64,000 bases of DNA from Photobacterium aquae (GTDB lineage: Bacteria > Pseudomonadota > Gammaproteobacteria > Enterobacterales > Vibrionaceae). The position numbers and the translations under genes are program-made. Below the pieces are notes generated by a model. The model did not search any database. It saw nothing but the letters and a program-made list of their open reading frames with translations, and was not told where the DNA came from. Position 1 is the stretch's first letter, and each line of letters opens with the position of its first letter. Below, piece after piece: positions 1 through 7,240 of the stretch. The stretch covers positions 1-64,000 of the forward strand of contig NZ_LDOT01000024.1 of the NCBI RefSeq assembly GCF_001029445.1, written 5' to 3'.

Positions 1-1
1 C

Positions 2-91
2 CCGAAAAAAGCGGCCGTCGCTGCTGCGGTTGCCCGTGCCAAGGCTCGCAAGGCGGAGCAGCAAGAACAAGAAAAAAATGAGGAAAATTAA
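2..91 (+). CDS. rsxC: RsxC/RnfC, C-terminal tail (partial)
   Basis: Open frame from the window edge to a TAA at 89-91. The 29 visible residues are an Ala/Lys/Arg/Glu-rich tail (PKKAAVAAAVARAK...), the low-complexity C-terminus usual for RsxC of gammaproteobacteria. RsxC is the NADH- and FMN-binding peripheral subunit with 4Fe-4S clusters in the ion-translocating electron transport complex. It ends 2 bases before rsxD, which supports the assignment; the catalytic part lies outside the window. Confidence 0.85.
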   Translation, partial: PKKAAVAAAVARAKARKAEQQEQEKNEEN

Positions 92-93
92 CT

Positions 94-1140
94 GTGGCTT
101 TTAACATCGCAAGCTCTCCCCATGCCCACAGTCGCCGCAGTACAAGCAGCCTGATGCGTACTGTGATTCTATGTTGCTCACTGGGCGTTGCCGCCCAGTG
201 GTACTTCTTTGGCTGGGGCGTGCTAATCCAGATAGCATTGGCAGGTATTGTTTCGGTCATGGCAGAAGCACTAGTGCTAAAACTACGCCACCGTCCTGTT
301 GTCCCTTATATTCGCGACAACAGTGCCTTGCTAACCGGTGTCCTTATCGGACTTTCAATCACACCTCTGGCACCGTGGTGGATCACAGTTATCGGCTGTC
401 TTTTTGCCGTTATCATTGCCAAACATCTGTACGGTGGACTAGGTCAGAACCTGTTCAACCCAGCAATGATCGCCTATGTGGTGCTGCTGATCTCATTCCC
501 TCTGCAAATGACGACCTGGCTGCCGCCTTCGTCACTTTCTGCTGAGCCACTGAGTATCGCAGATGCCCTATCGGCTATCTTTACCGGCTTCACCACTGAT
601 GGCTTCAGTGTCCATCAACTACGCCTGTCTGTCGATGGCGTCACAATGGCGACACCGCTAGATACGCTCAAGACATCACTGACAACGGGTCATACCGCAA
701 CTGAAATCCTGTCTGGTCCAGTATTTGGTATCGTCGGGGGGATCGGTTGGGAATGGGTGAATCTCGGCTTCTTGATCGGTGGCCTTATTCTTCTGAAGCA
801 GCGTGTTATCCAATGGCACATTCCGGTTGCCATGCTTGCGGCACTGTTCGCCTTCAGCTCAATTGGCTTTTTGGTCAGCCCAGACAGTACAGGCTCTCCG
901 TTGTTCCACCTATTCTCGGGAGCCACTATGCTGGGGGCGTTCTTTATTGCCACTGACCCGGTTTCGGCCTCAACCACGGTAAAAGGCCGCTTGGTATTTG
1001 GCGCAATGATCGGGGCACTCGTATACCTAATCCGAACCTTCGGCGGGTTCCCTGACGGTGTCGCTTTTAGCGTGCTCATTGCCAATATGTGCGTGCCGCT
1101 AATCGATTACTACACTCGTCCACGTACGTTTGGCCACTAA
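94..1140 (+). CDS. rsxD: Ion-translocating oxidoreductase complex subunit D
   Basis: Membrane subunit of the Rsx/Rnf complex, which couples electron transfer between NADH and ferredoxin/flavodoxin to Na+ or H+ movement and in E. coli keeps SoxR reduced. The 348-residue protein has many hydrophobic segments and the NqrB/RnfD fold signatures, including GGLGQNLFNPAM near residue 114 and SGATMLGAFFIATDPVS near the C-terminus. Thr187, in the stretch VTMATPLD, matches the threonine that carries covalently bound FMN in this family. The start is GTG, two bases after the rsxC stop, so translation is probably coupled. Order rsxC-D-G-E-nth is the standard operon of Vibrio and enterics. Confidence 0.95.
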   Translation: MAFNIASSPHAHSRRSTSSLMRTVILCCSLGVAAQWYFFGWGVLIQIALAGIVSVMAEALVLKLRHRPVVPYIRDNSALLTGVLIGLSITPLAPWWITVIGCLFAVIIAKHLYGGLGQNLFNPAMIAYVVLLISFPLQMTTWLPPSSLSAEPLSIADALSAIFTGFTTDGFSVHQLRLSVDGVTMATPLDTLKTSLTTGHTATEILSGPVFGIVGGIGWEWVNLGFLIGGLILLKQRVIQWHIPVAMLAALFAFSSIGFLVSPDSTGSPLFHLFSGATMLGAFFIATDPVSASTTVKGRLVFGAMIGALVYLIRTFGGFPDGVAFSVLIANMCVPLIDYYTRPRTFGH

Positions 1141-1149
1141 GGAACAACC

Positions 1150-1782
1150 ATGATCAATGCAATGAAAAAAAACGGCGGCATTTTGGCAATCTTTGCCTTG
1201 ATGTCGACCTTGCTGGTTGCCCTTACCCATGTAATGACGGCCGACAGAATTCAAGAGCAACAACAAAAAGAGCTGCTCAAGGTACTCAACCAAGTCATTC
1301 CGGCAGATAGCCATGACAATGTACTATTCAAAAGCTGTACTTTAGTGCAGAACGAGCAATATCTTGGCACCAGCAACCCGATGCCTGCCTACATTGCCAA
1401 AAAAGACGGGCAAGACACAGGTATCGCCATAGAAGCTATCGCACCAGACGGTTACAGCGGTGCAATCAAACTGATCGTGGGGCTTGATAAAGCCGGCGTT
1501 GTTAGCGGTGTACGAATCCTAAGCCACAACGAAACGCCTGGACTGGGCGATAAAATCGAAACACGCGTCAGCGACTGGATCTACAGCTTCACCGGCAAGC
1601 GTATTAATGGCGACAAGGATCCCCGCTGGGCCGTTCGCAAAGACGGCGGCGAGTTTGACCAATTCACCGGTGCGACCATTACACCACGCGCAGTTGTCGG
1701 GGCAGTCAAAAAAGTCGCCCTGCTTTACCAACAGCAGCAAGCCCAGCTCTACAGCCAGCCGCTGAACTGTGAGGGAGAGTAA
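1150..1782 (+). CDS. rsxG: Ion-translocating oxidoreductase complex subunit G
   Basis: FMN-carrying subunit of the Rsx/Rnf complex. The 210-residue protein starts with one N-terminal membrane anchor (about residues 9-29) followed by a periplasmic FMN-binding domain. The motif TGATIT around residues 173-178 is the flavinylation site; Thr176 is the expected attachment residue. NETPGLGDKIE near residue 127 is another family signature. It lies 9 bases after rsxD with a plausible ribosome site (AAGGAAC), and is followed after 2 bases by rsxE, so it is part of one transcription unit. Confidence 0.95.
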   Translation: MINAMKKNGGILAIFALMSTLLVALTHVMTADRIQEQQQKELLKVLNQVIPADSHDNVLFKSCTLVQNEQYLGTSNPMPAYIAKKDGQDTGIAIEAIAPDGYSGAIKLIVGLDKAGVVSGVRILSHNETPGLGDKIETRVSDWIYSFTGKRINGDKDPRWAVRKDGGEFDQFTGATITPRAVVGAVKKVALLYQQQQAQLYSQPLNCEGE

Positions 1783-1784
1783 TC

Positions 1785-2477
1785 ATGAATAAAGAATTGA
1801 TGAAAAATGGCCTGTGGGTCAATAACCCAGCGATAGTCCAGCTTCTCGGGCTCTGCCCGCTGCTGGCCGTCTCTTCGACCGTAACCAACGCCCTTGGTCT
1901 CGGTCTGGCCACCACAGCCGTGTTGGTAGGCTCAAACCTAACAGTCTCTCTGGTACGTCAATGGGTCCCTTCTGAGGTCCGAATCCCGGTTTTCGTGATG
2001 ATCATCGCGGCGCTGGTGACCTGCGTACAATTGCTCATGAATGCCTATACGTTTGGCCTGTACCAGTCATTGGGTATTTTCATCCCGTTGATTGTAACCA
2101 ACTGCATCATCATCGGCCGGGCAGAAGCCTTTGCCTCGAAAAATGATCCTGTACCCGCTCTGCTAGATGGCTTGTGGATGGGACTCGGCATGACCGCTGC
2201 ACTGGTTGTGCTCGGCGCGATGCGTGAATTACTCGGAAACGGTACGTTATTCGATGGTGCAGATCGCCTGCTGGGCGATTGGGCCTCAGTACTGCGAATT
2301 GAGGTCTTCCACTTCGACAGCAGCTTCCTGCTTGCAATTTTGCCACCGGGTGCTTTTATCGGTGTTGGCTTCATGATTGCGCTGAAAAATGTTATTGATA
2401 AGAACCGGGAACGTAAAGCGACGAAGCCAGATGATAAACCTGTTATCGAGCGCGCCCGAGTCACGACAACAAACTAA
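1785..2477 (+). CDS. rsxE: Ion-translocating oxidoreductase complex subunit E
   Basis: Integral membrane subunit of the NqrD/RnfE family, 230 residues and about six transmembrane segments. Recognisable family stretches are NPAIVQLLGLCPLLAVS near the N-terminus and the NCIIIGRAEAFA segment near residue 105. Together with RsxA and RsxD it forms the ion path and Fe-S electron route of the complex. It is the last rsx gene; nth follows after 113 bases as in other gammaproteobacteria. The C-terminus (after about residue 205) is a charged cytoplasmic tail. Confidence 0.95.
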   Translation: MNKELMKNGLWVNNPAIVQLLGLCPLLAVSSTVTNALGLGLATTAVLVGSNLTVSLVRQWVPSEVRIPVFVMIIAALVTCVQLLMNAYTFGLYQSLGIFIPLIVTNCIIIGRAEAFASKNDPVPALLDGLWMGLGMTAALVVLGAMRELLGNGTLFDGADRLLGDWASVLRIEVFHFDSSFLLAILPPGAFIGVGFMIALKNVIDKNRERKATKPDDKPVIERARVTTTN

Positions 2478-2515
2478 GTACGACACACGGTCAAGGATGG
2501 CCTGTAGATACTTAT

Positions 2516-2555
2516 TACCCTAGCGGCTGGCACCACAGAGCGAGTCGCTAGGGTA
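2516..2555. repeat. Inverted repeat between rsxE and nth
   Basis: TACCCTAGCG at 2516-2525 is the exact reverse complement of CGCTAGGGTA at 2546-2555, giving a 10-bp stem with a 20-base loop. There is no T-run on either side, so a simple intrinsic terminator is unlikely. It may be an mRNA processing or stability element in the rsx-nth transcript or a protein-binding palindrome; nothing in the sequence decides. Confidence 0.5.
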
Positions 2556-2590
2556 CACAATAACAATATTAGCCATACTGGAAGTCATAT

Positions 2591-3232
2591 ATGAATAATG
2601 AAAAACGCGTCCAGATCCTGGAACGTTTACGAGCACAAAATCCCCACCCTGAAACAGAGCTCAACTGGAGTACCCCGTTTGAATTGCTGATCGCCGTACT
2701 GCTATCGGCACAGGCGACGGATGTCAGCGTCAACAAGGCCACCGACAAGCTCTACCCCGTAGCCAATACCCCACAAGCCTTGCTTGATCTCGGCGTCGAC
2801 GGGGTGAAGGAATATATCAAGACAATTGGCCTGTTCAATTCCAAGGCCGAGAATGTCATCAAAACCTGCAGAATCCTTGTCGAACAGCATGGCGGCGAAG
2901 TGCCGGAAAGCAGAGAGGCTCTAGAGGCCTTGCCGGGAGTAGGCCGAAAGACCGCCAACGTGGTACTCAATACAGCCTTTGGCTGGCCGACAATCGCCGT
3001 GGATACCCATATTTTCCGCGTATCCAACCGTACCAAATTCGCGGTGGGCAAAAACGTCGACCAAGTGGAACAAAAACTACTGAAAGTAGTGCCAAAAGAA
3101 TTCAAAGTCGATGTTCACCACTGGTTGATCTTGCACGGCCGCTATACCTGCATCGCACGAAAACCCCGCTGCGGCAGCTGTGTGATTGAAGATCTGTGCG
3201 AGTACAAAGACAAAATCTACCCCGACGAATAA
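2591..3232 (+). CDS. nth: Endonuclease III (DNA glycosylase/AP lyase)
   Basis: Base-excision repair enzyme that removes oxidised pyrimidines and cuts the abasic site. The 213-residue length is normal. The helix-hairpin-helix LPGVGRKTANVVLN contains the catalytic Lys120, and Asp138 in AVDTHIFRVSNR is the second catalytic residue; both are at the same numbers as in E. coli. The C-terminal 4Fe-4S loop is complete, with cysteines spaced C-X6-C-X2-C-X5-C. ATG is preceded by GGAAG. It is followed by a good terminator and follows rsxE as in most relatives. Confidence 0.97.
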   Translation: MNNEKRVQILERLRAQNPHPETELNWSTPFELLIAVLLSAQATDVSVNKATDKLYPVANTPQALLDLGVDGVKEYIKTIGLFNSKAENVIKTCRILVEQHGGEVPESREALEALPGVGRKTANVVLNTAFGWPTIAVDTHIFRVSNRTKFAVGKNVDQVEQKLLKVVPKEFKVDVHHWLILHGRYTCIARKPRCGSCVIEDLCEYKDKIYPDE

Positions 3233-3236
3233 AACA

Positions 3237-3270
3237 AAACAGGCTACTTTTCAGTAGCCTGTTTGATTTT
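3237..3270 (+). terminator. Intrinsic terminator after nth
   Basis: AAACAGGCTAC (3237-3247) pairs with GTAGCCTGTTT (3254-3264) around a 6-base loop and is followed by TGATTTT. It ends the rsx-nth transcript just before a convergent minus-strand gene and may work for both strands, because the stem flanks are A-rich on the left and T-rich on the right. Confidence 0.8.
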
Positions 3271-3292
3271 CACCATAATGCACAACAATACA

Positions 3293-3649
3293 CTATTCGA
3301 CCTTGCCAAAATATTCGGTCACAACGGCCTTATAGCTCTCATCGTCACTGGTAGGATCATTAAACTCAATGGAATAATACGGCATGATGCTGTCTTTGAG
3401 TTTCTCGGAAATTTGCATCCCAAGATTATCAACGCTCACCGTACTGGTCACCTCATATGTCTCAGCTCGATTAAGCTCCATCTCTTTGGCCTGCTCCACC
3501 GTGATCCGCTCAGCTTTTACCTCAGCAGCCAACACCTGAGTCACTTTGGTTACATCACTGTCAACAACAACGTCATTACCTGCAGCTACACTACCTGCCA
3601 CCAGTAATGACCCTGTAGCCAACAGTGTCATCCATACTCTTTTTTCCAT
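3293..3649 (-). CDS. Small secreted protein of unknown function
   Basis: I do not recognise a family. The 118-residue product has a clear signal peptide (MEKRVWMTLLATGSLL, then AGSVAAG with a likely cut near residue 24), and an acidic mature part with no cysteine. The upstream GTG at 3655 would place AAGAAGGG only 2 bases from the start, whereas the ATG at 3649 has it 8 bases away, so the ATG was chosen. The gene sits between nth and motY, both well conserved in Vibrionaceae, and may be a lineage-specific periplasmic protein. An AT-rich gap of about 150 bases separates it from motY. Confidence 0.7.
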   Translation of the reverse strand: MEKRVWMTLLATGSLLVAGSVAAGNDVVVDSDVTKVTQVLAAEVKAERITVEQAKEMELNRAETYEVTSTVSVDNLGMQISEKLKDSIMPYYSIEFNDPTSDDESYKAVVTEYFGKVE

Positions 3650-3798
3650 TGCCACTACCCTTCTTTTGATTTCGTTGCTATGTCTATTTCTTCCCTTCTA
3701 ACTCTAGCCAGTTTATGGCGGTGGCAAGGTTCAAAAATTAGACTGTATAAAAATCAAACTAGTAGCAACAAAGCGGCAAATAAACTGTGTACGGTAAA

Positions 3799-4686
3799 CT
3801 ACATAACCATACGTCCCAGCGAGATCACAACCCGGCGGTTGCGGTTCTTACCAATCGGCGTTGAGTTATCAGCAATCGGGCGACGTTTACCGAAAGCATG
3901 CACCTGAATTCGGTTTTTCGGTAATCCCATCGCCATGAAGTACTCTTCAAGCTTTTTGGCACGCTTATCGGAAAGCGCCTGATTGACATTTTTGCTCCCC
4001 GACGAATCGGTAAATGTAGCCACCAGCACCAGATCGACATCATCGCTATAACGTACGAAGTCCGCAATCTGTGCCAATCTCTTCTGCGAAGATTTATTTA
4101 GCTCTTCACTGTTAATATCATAATGCAAAACGGTAAAGGCGATATCATCAAAGCTGTAAGGCAACAGATTATTAATACAGGTACTAAATTGGTTATAAGC
4201 AGACTGGAAAGCCACCGCAGACAGCGCGACATCAATCCGCTTATCACTATGCTGCCAATCCTGATAACTAAACGTCGGATAACGGCCGACCTCTAGCTCC
4301 GAAAGCATTGACCATGAGGTTTGTCCACCTACGTAACCATTGAACTGCTTAAAAAATTTCAGTTGGGTAATCGGCTCCGCGGCTTCACCGGGCATCCAAC
4401 GCGGCGGCATGGAAACCAAGCTCACGTTGCGGGTCTGACCCATAGGCCGTTTCATCTTCAGCTCAAAATCCAGATTGATTTTCTTACTGGCACGAGATGT
4501 AAACTGAGCCTCTCCAAAATTGGGGATGGTATGAAGCATACGGCATTCAAGTGGCGTATCGACTGCAACCTTCCACTGTGAAAGTTCAGGTTGCGCTACA
4601 TAATTCACTTGCGAGGCATACACCGATCCCGCTGCCGCTAGGAATAACACAGCCATCGTGGAACGAAAAAAAGGGTTAAGGGCCAT
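3799..4686 (-). CDS. motY: Sodium-type flagellar motor protein MotY
   Basis: Component of the T ring around the Na+-driven polar flagellar basal body, needed to hold the PomA/PomB stators. The 295-residue protein has a signal peptide (cut after about residue 25, VYA-SQ), an N-terminal MotY domain, and a C-terminal OmpA-like peptidoglycan-binding domain (from about residue 180) with the signature stretch SDKRAKKLEEYFMAMGL and NRNRRVVISL at the end. It diverges from rnt as in Vibrio. A candidate sigma-28 promoter lies about 90 bases upstream, which fits the late flagellar class known for motY in Vibrio. Confidence 0.93.
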   Translation of the reverse strand: MALNPFFRSTMAVLFLAAAGSVYASQVNYVAQPELSQWKVAVDTPLECRMLHTIPNFGEAQFTSRASKKINLDFELKMKRPMGQTRNVSLVSMPPRWMPGEAAEPITQLKFFKQFNGYVGGQTSWSMLSELEVGRYPTFSYQDWQHSDKRIDVALSAVAFQSAYNQFSTCINNLLPYSFDDIAFTVLHYDINSEELNKSSQKRLAQIADFVRYSDDVDLVLVATFTDSSGSKNVNQALSDKRAKKLEEYFMAMGLPKNRIQVHAFGKRRPIADNSTPIGKNRNRRVVISLGRMVM

Positions 4687-4774
4687 AAAACACTCACTGT
4701 ATGCCTAAATCAATCATCTGCGTGCCGGATTAACCTCTCTATCTTGGTGATCAACGGGCTAACGCTTGGCTATT

Positions 4775-4801
4775 GTATCGTAAAAAGCGGAAAAAACTTT
4801 A
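4775..4801 (-). promoter_or_regulatory. Candidate sigma-28 (FliA) promoter of motY
   Basis: Read on the minus strand: TAAAGTTT (4801-4794), then exactly 11 bases, then TACGATAC (4782-4775). The E. coli FliA consensus is TAAAGTTT-N11-GCCGATAA, so the -35 element is perfect, the spacing is exact and 5 of 8 bases of the -10 match. It is about 90 bases upstream of the motY start in the motY/rnt divergent region. Known biology (motY as a late flagellar gene in Vibrio) supports it; transcription start data are lacking. Confidence 0.65.
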
Positions 4802-4887
4802 GTTTATGAAGACATTTCTTCCCAGAGGTTTAGGTGAGGGGGCGAATCTGCGATAATAGCCAATTGTCTTTTTTTCAGCACAGTCTT

Positions 4888-5556
4888 ATGAGCCAAGATA
4901 ACGAACTCAATACTCTAAAACGTCGCTTTCGCGGCTACTTCCCCGTCGTCATTGACGTCGAGACCGCAGGCTTTAACGCAAAAACCGATGCACTGCTAGA
5001 GATCTGTGCCGTCACGCTCCAGATGGACGAGGAAGGCTGGATCAAACCCGCGACAACCATGCATTTTCACATCACCCCGTTTGAGGGGGCGGTGATCCAC
5101 AAAGAAGCATTGGAATTTAACGGTATCCGTGACCCATTTAGTCCGCTACGCGGTGCGGTGTCAGAAGAAGCCGCATTAAAAGCGATCTATAAGCAGATCC
5201 GCAAAGAGCAGAAAGACACTGGTTGCTCACGCGCAATCATGGTTGCCCACAATGCTAACTTCGATCACAGCTTCGTGATGGAAGCCTCAACCCGAGCCAA
5301 GCTCAAGCGCAACCCTTTCCACCCATTTGCCACCTTTGACACCGCAGCACTGAGCGGCTTGGCCTTCGGCCAGACTGTTCTGGCCAAAGCCTGCACGACC
5401 GCAGGGATCCCGTTCGACAATAGAGAAGCTCACTCTGCACTTTATGATACCGAGCGGACAGCAGAGCTTTTCTGTGAGATTGTTAACAAATGGAAAACAT
5501 TAGGTGGCTGGCCACTTATTGATAATCAAACAGAAGACACTGACGGCAGCGTTTAA
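4888..5556 (+). CDS. rnt: Ribonuclease T
   Basis: 3'-5' exoribonuclease of the DEDDh superfamily that trims tRNA and other stable RNA 3' ends. The motifs are in order: DVETAGF (Exo I), HNANFDHSF (Exo II) and AHSALYDTERTA (Exo III with the catalytic His). The frame is open from 4834, but the family N-terminus corresponds to MSQDNELNTLKRRFRGYF, so the ATG at 4888 was chosen (222 residues, the usual size). The ribosome site is weak. It diverges from motY; a hairpin follows the stop. Confidence 0.95.
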   Translation: MSQDNELNTLKRRFRGYFPVVIDVETAGFNAKTDALLEICAVTLQMDEEGWIKPATTMHFHITPFEGAVIHKEALEFNGIRDPFSPLRGAVSEEAALKAIYKQIRKEQKDTGCSRAIMVAHNANFDHSFVMEASTRAKLKRNPFHPFATFDTAALSGLAFGQTVLAKACTTAGIPFDNREAHSALYDTERTAELFCEIVNKWKTLGGWPLIDNQTEDTDGSV

Positions 5557-5570
5557 TTCAAACAAAGAAC

Positions 5571-5587
5571 AACTCATCAGACCTCTG
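5571..5587. promoter_or_regulatory. FadR-like operator upstream of fadL
   Basis: AACTCATCAGACCTCTG resembles the FadR operator consensus AACTGGTCNGACCAGTT: the left AACT, TC and GACC core positions match but the right arm is poor. It lies about 360 bases before the fadL start and just after rnt, which is far for a promoter operator, and it overlaps the base of the downstream hairpin by one base. FadR is encoded in this window. A candidate only. Confidence 0.3.
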
Positions 5588-5615
5588 ACCAAGCCTAGAT
5601 AAAACGGGCTTGGTC
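5587..5615 (+). terminator. Hairpin after rnt
   Basis: GACCAAGCC (5587-5595) pairs perfectly with GGCTTGGTC (5607-5615) with an 11-base loop. Only a short T stretch (ACAGTTTG) follows, so termination would be weak. The rest of the 390-base rnt-fadL gap is AT-rich from about 5640 to 5730 and probably holds the fadL promoter, but no unambiguous -35/-10 pair can be named. Confidence 0.5.
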
Positions 5616-5947
5616 ACAGTTTGAAACAAACATATCAGCCGATTTAAACGTTTAATTAAAACATTCCTTAATTGAACGGCGAACAATAACGCTATTTCTT
5701 ATAAAACAACATGTTACACTAGGTTAACATTTCTAAATCCTCGCCATATACTGCTTCCATCTGTTTCATACAACGTCTTGGCAACGCAGTTTTAACATCG
5801 TGAGCTGGCTATTCTGCCGCCGTTACCTATTTTGTCCGAAACATATCGAGATAACGGCACCAAGGCGCACCGGTGAAGCAGGTTTCATTTGTTTTTCTCC
5901 ATGGATTGAAGAACGAGAAGCAAATCAACCTAAGAGGTACCATAATA

Positions 5948-7207
5948 ATGTCCAAAAAAATCACCTACACTGCCCTCGCCGTCTCAGCTGCCCTTCTTAG
6001 CCTACAAACTCAGGCGGCTGGCTTTCAGGTCAACGAGCACTCTGCCTCAGGCCTAGGACGCGCATTTGCTGGCGAGGCTGCGATTGCAGACAACGCATCG
6101 GTTATTGCCCGTAACCCGGCCGCCATGACCCGTTTCGACCGAATCGAAATTTCAGGCAGCCTCTCTTTTATCGAACCATCCGTCGATATTGAAACCGTCG
6201 GCTCCTCCCCGGCACAGCAATACAATGATGTTGCGCCAATCGCCTTCGTACCCGCCGGTTACTTTGTCATGCCAATCAATGACCAGTTAGCCTGGGGTGT
6301 TGGCATGTTCTCCAATTACGGCTTTGCCACCGACTACCCGACCAATGCAAACTTTGGCGCATTAGCCGGCATGACAGATCTGCTGACTCTCAATGTCAAT
6401 CCAAGTATCGCATGGCAGATCAACGACCAATTTAGCGTGGGTGCCGGTGTTTCTCTCGTCTATGCCGATGCAGAGCTCAACCGCCACTTTGGTAGCCTAG
6501 CTCCACTGTATGGCACAACACCGGATAAAACACTGCTCAACCTACAAGGTGACACATGGGAATTTGGCTGGAATATCGGTGCCTTGTGGGAGCTTAACGA
6601 AAATAACCGCTTCGGCCTTAGCTACCGGGCAAAAGTCGACCTCGACTTCGATGGCAAATTTACCGACTATTCAGGCACCGGCGTAAGCGGCTCAAACCCG
6701 ATGGCACCAAAAACCGTTGACGGAAAACTCTCCGTACCCCTGCCTGCGATTGCAGAATTTGGCGGCTTCCACCAGCTCAATAATCAATGGGCTATCCATT
6801 ACGGTGTCCAGTGGACCCAGTGGAGCGACTTTACCGAGCTCAAAGCCACCAGTGAGGACTGTATTAACAATACCTGCCTGCTAAAAGAAGAAGAGTTCGA
6901 TGACAACTACCGCTACTCTATCGGTGCCACCTATACCCTTTCCCAAGAGTGGGAATTGCGGGCCGGTTTTGCCTTTGATGAACAAGCTGGCAAGGCAACC
7001 CTCAGCATCCCAGATACGGATCGCTACTGGTACTCAGCAGGCTTCACTTACACCTATAGCCCTGATCTCACCGTTGATGTCGGCATCACCTACCTATACG
7101 GCAAGAGCAGCCACTTCAAAGAAGAATACGTAGACATGCGTGAATATGACTTCTACGCCAAAAACTTCGCTTGGCTCGGCGCCGCCCAGCTCAACTACCG
7201 CTTCTAA
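5948..7207 (+). CDS. fadL: Outer membrane long-chain fatty acid transporter FadL
   Basis: Beta-barrel porin of the FadL/TodX family that takes up long-chain fatty acids. The 419-residue product has a signal peptide ending ...LQTQA-AGFQVNE, the FadL hallmark ARNPAAMTRFD near residue 55, many alternating amphipathic strands and a C-terminal aromatic residue (NYRF) as expected for BAM recognition. The frame is open from 5873, but the ATG at 5948 is preceded by AAGAGG 10 bases away and gives the signal peptide at the N-terminus. volA follows 33 bases downstream; the pair appears to be an operon, matching the known Vibrio arrangement in which VolA frees fatty acids for FadL. Confidence 0.93.
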   Translation: MSKKITYTALAVSAALLSLQTQAAGFQVNEHSASGLGRAFAGEAAIADNASVIARNPAAMTRFDRIEISGSLSFIEPSVDIETVGSSPAQQYNDVAPIAFVPAGYFVMPINDQLAWGVGMFSNYGFATDYPTNANFGALAGMTDLLTLNVNPSIAWQINDQFSVGAGVSLVYADAELNRHFGSLAPLYGTTPDKTLLNLQGDTWEFGWNIGALWELNENNRFGLSYRAKVDLDFDGKFTDYSGTGVSGSNPMAPKTVDGKLSVPLPAIAEFGGFHQLNNQWAIHYGVQWTQWSDFTELKATSEDCINNTCLLKEEEFDDNYRYSIGATYTLSQEWELRAGFAFDEQAGKATLSIPDTDRYWYSAGFTYTYSPDLTVDVGITYLYGKSSHFKEEYVDMREYDFYAKNFAWLGAAQLNYRF

Positions 7208-7240
7208 CCATTTGAGCTGAATAGGAATAAGGACATCAAT

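Noticed and set aside
3680..3907. Plus-strand open frame opposite motY
   Set aside because: Antisense to a confident gene, with no coding signature.
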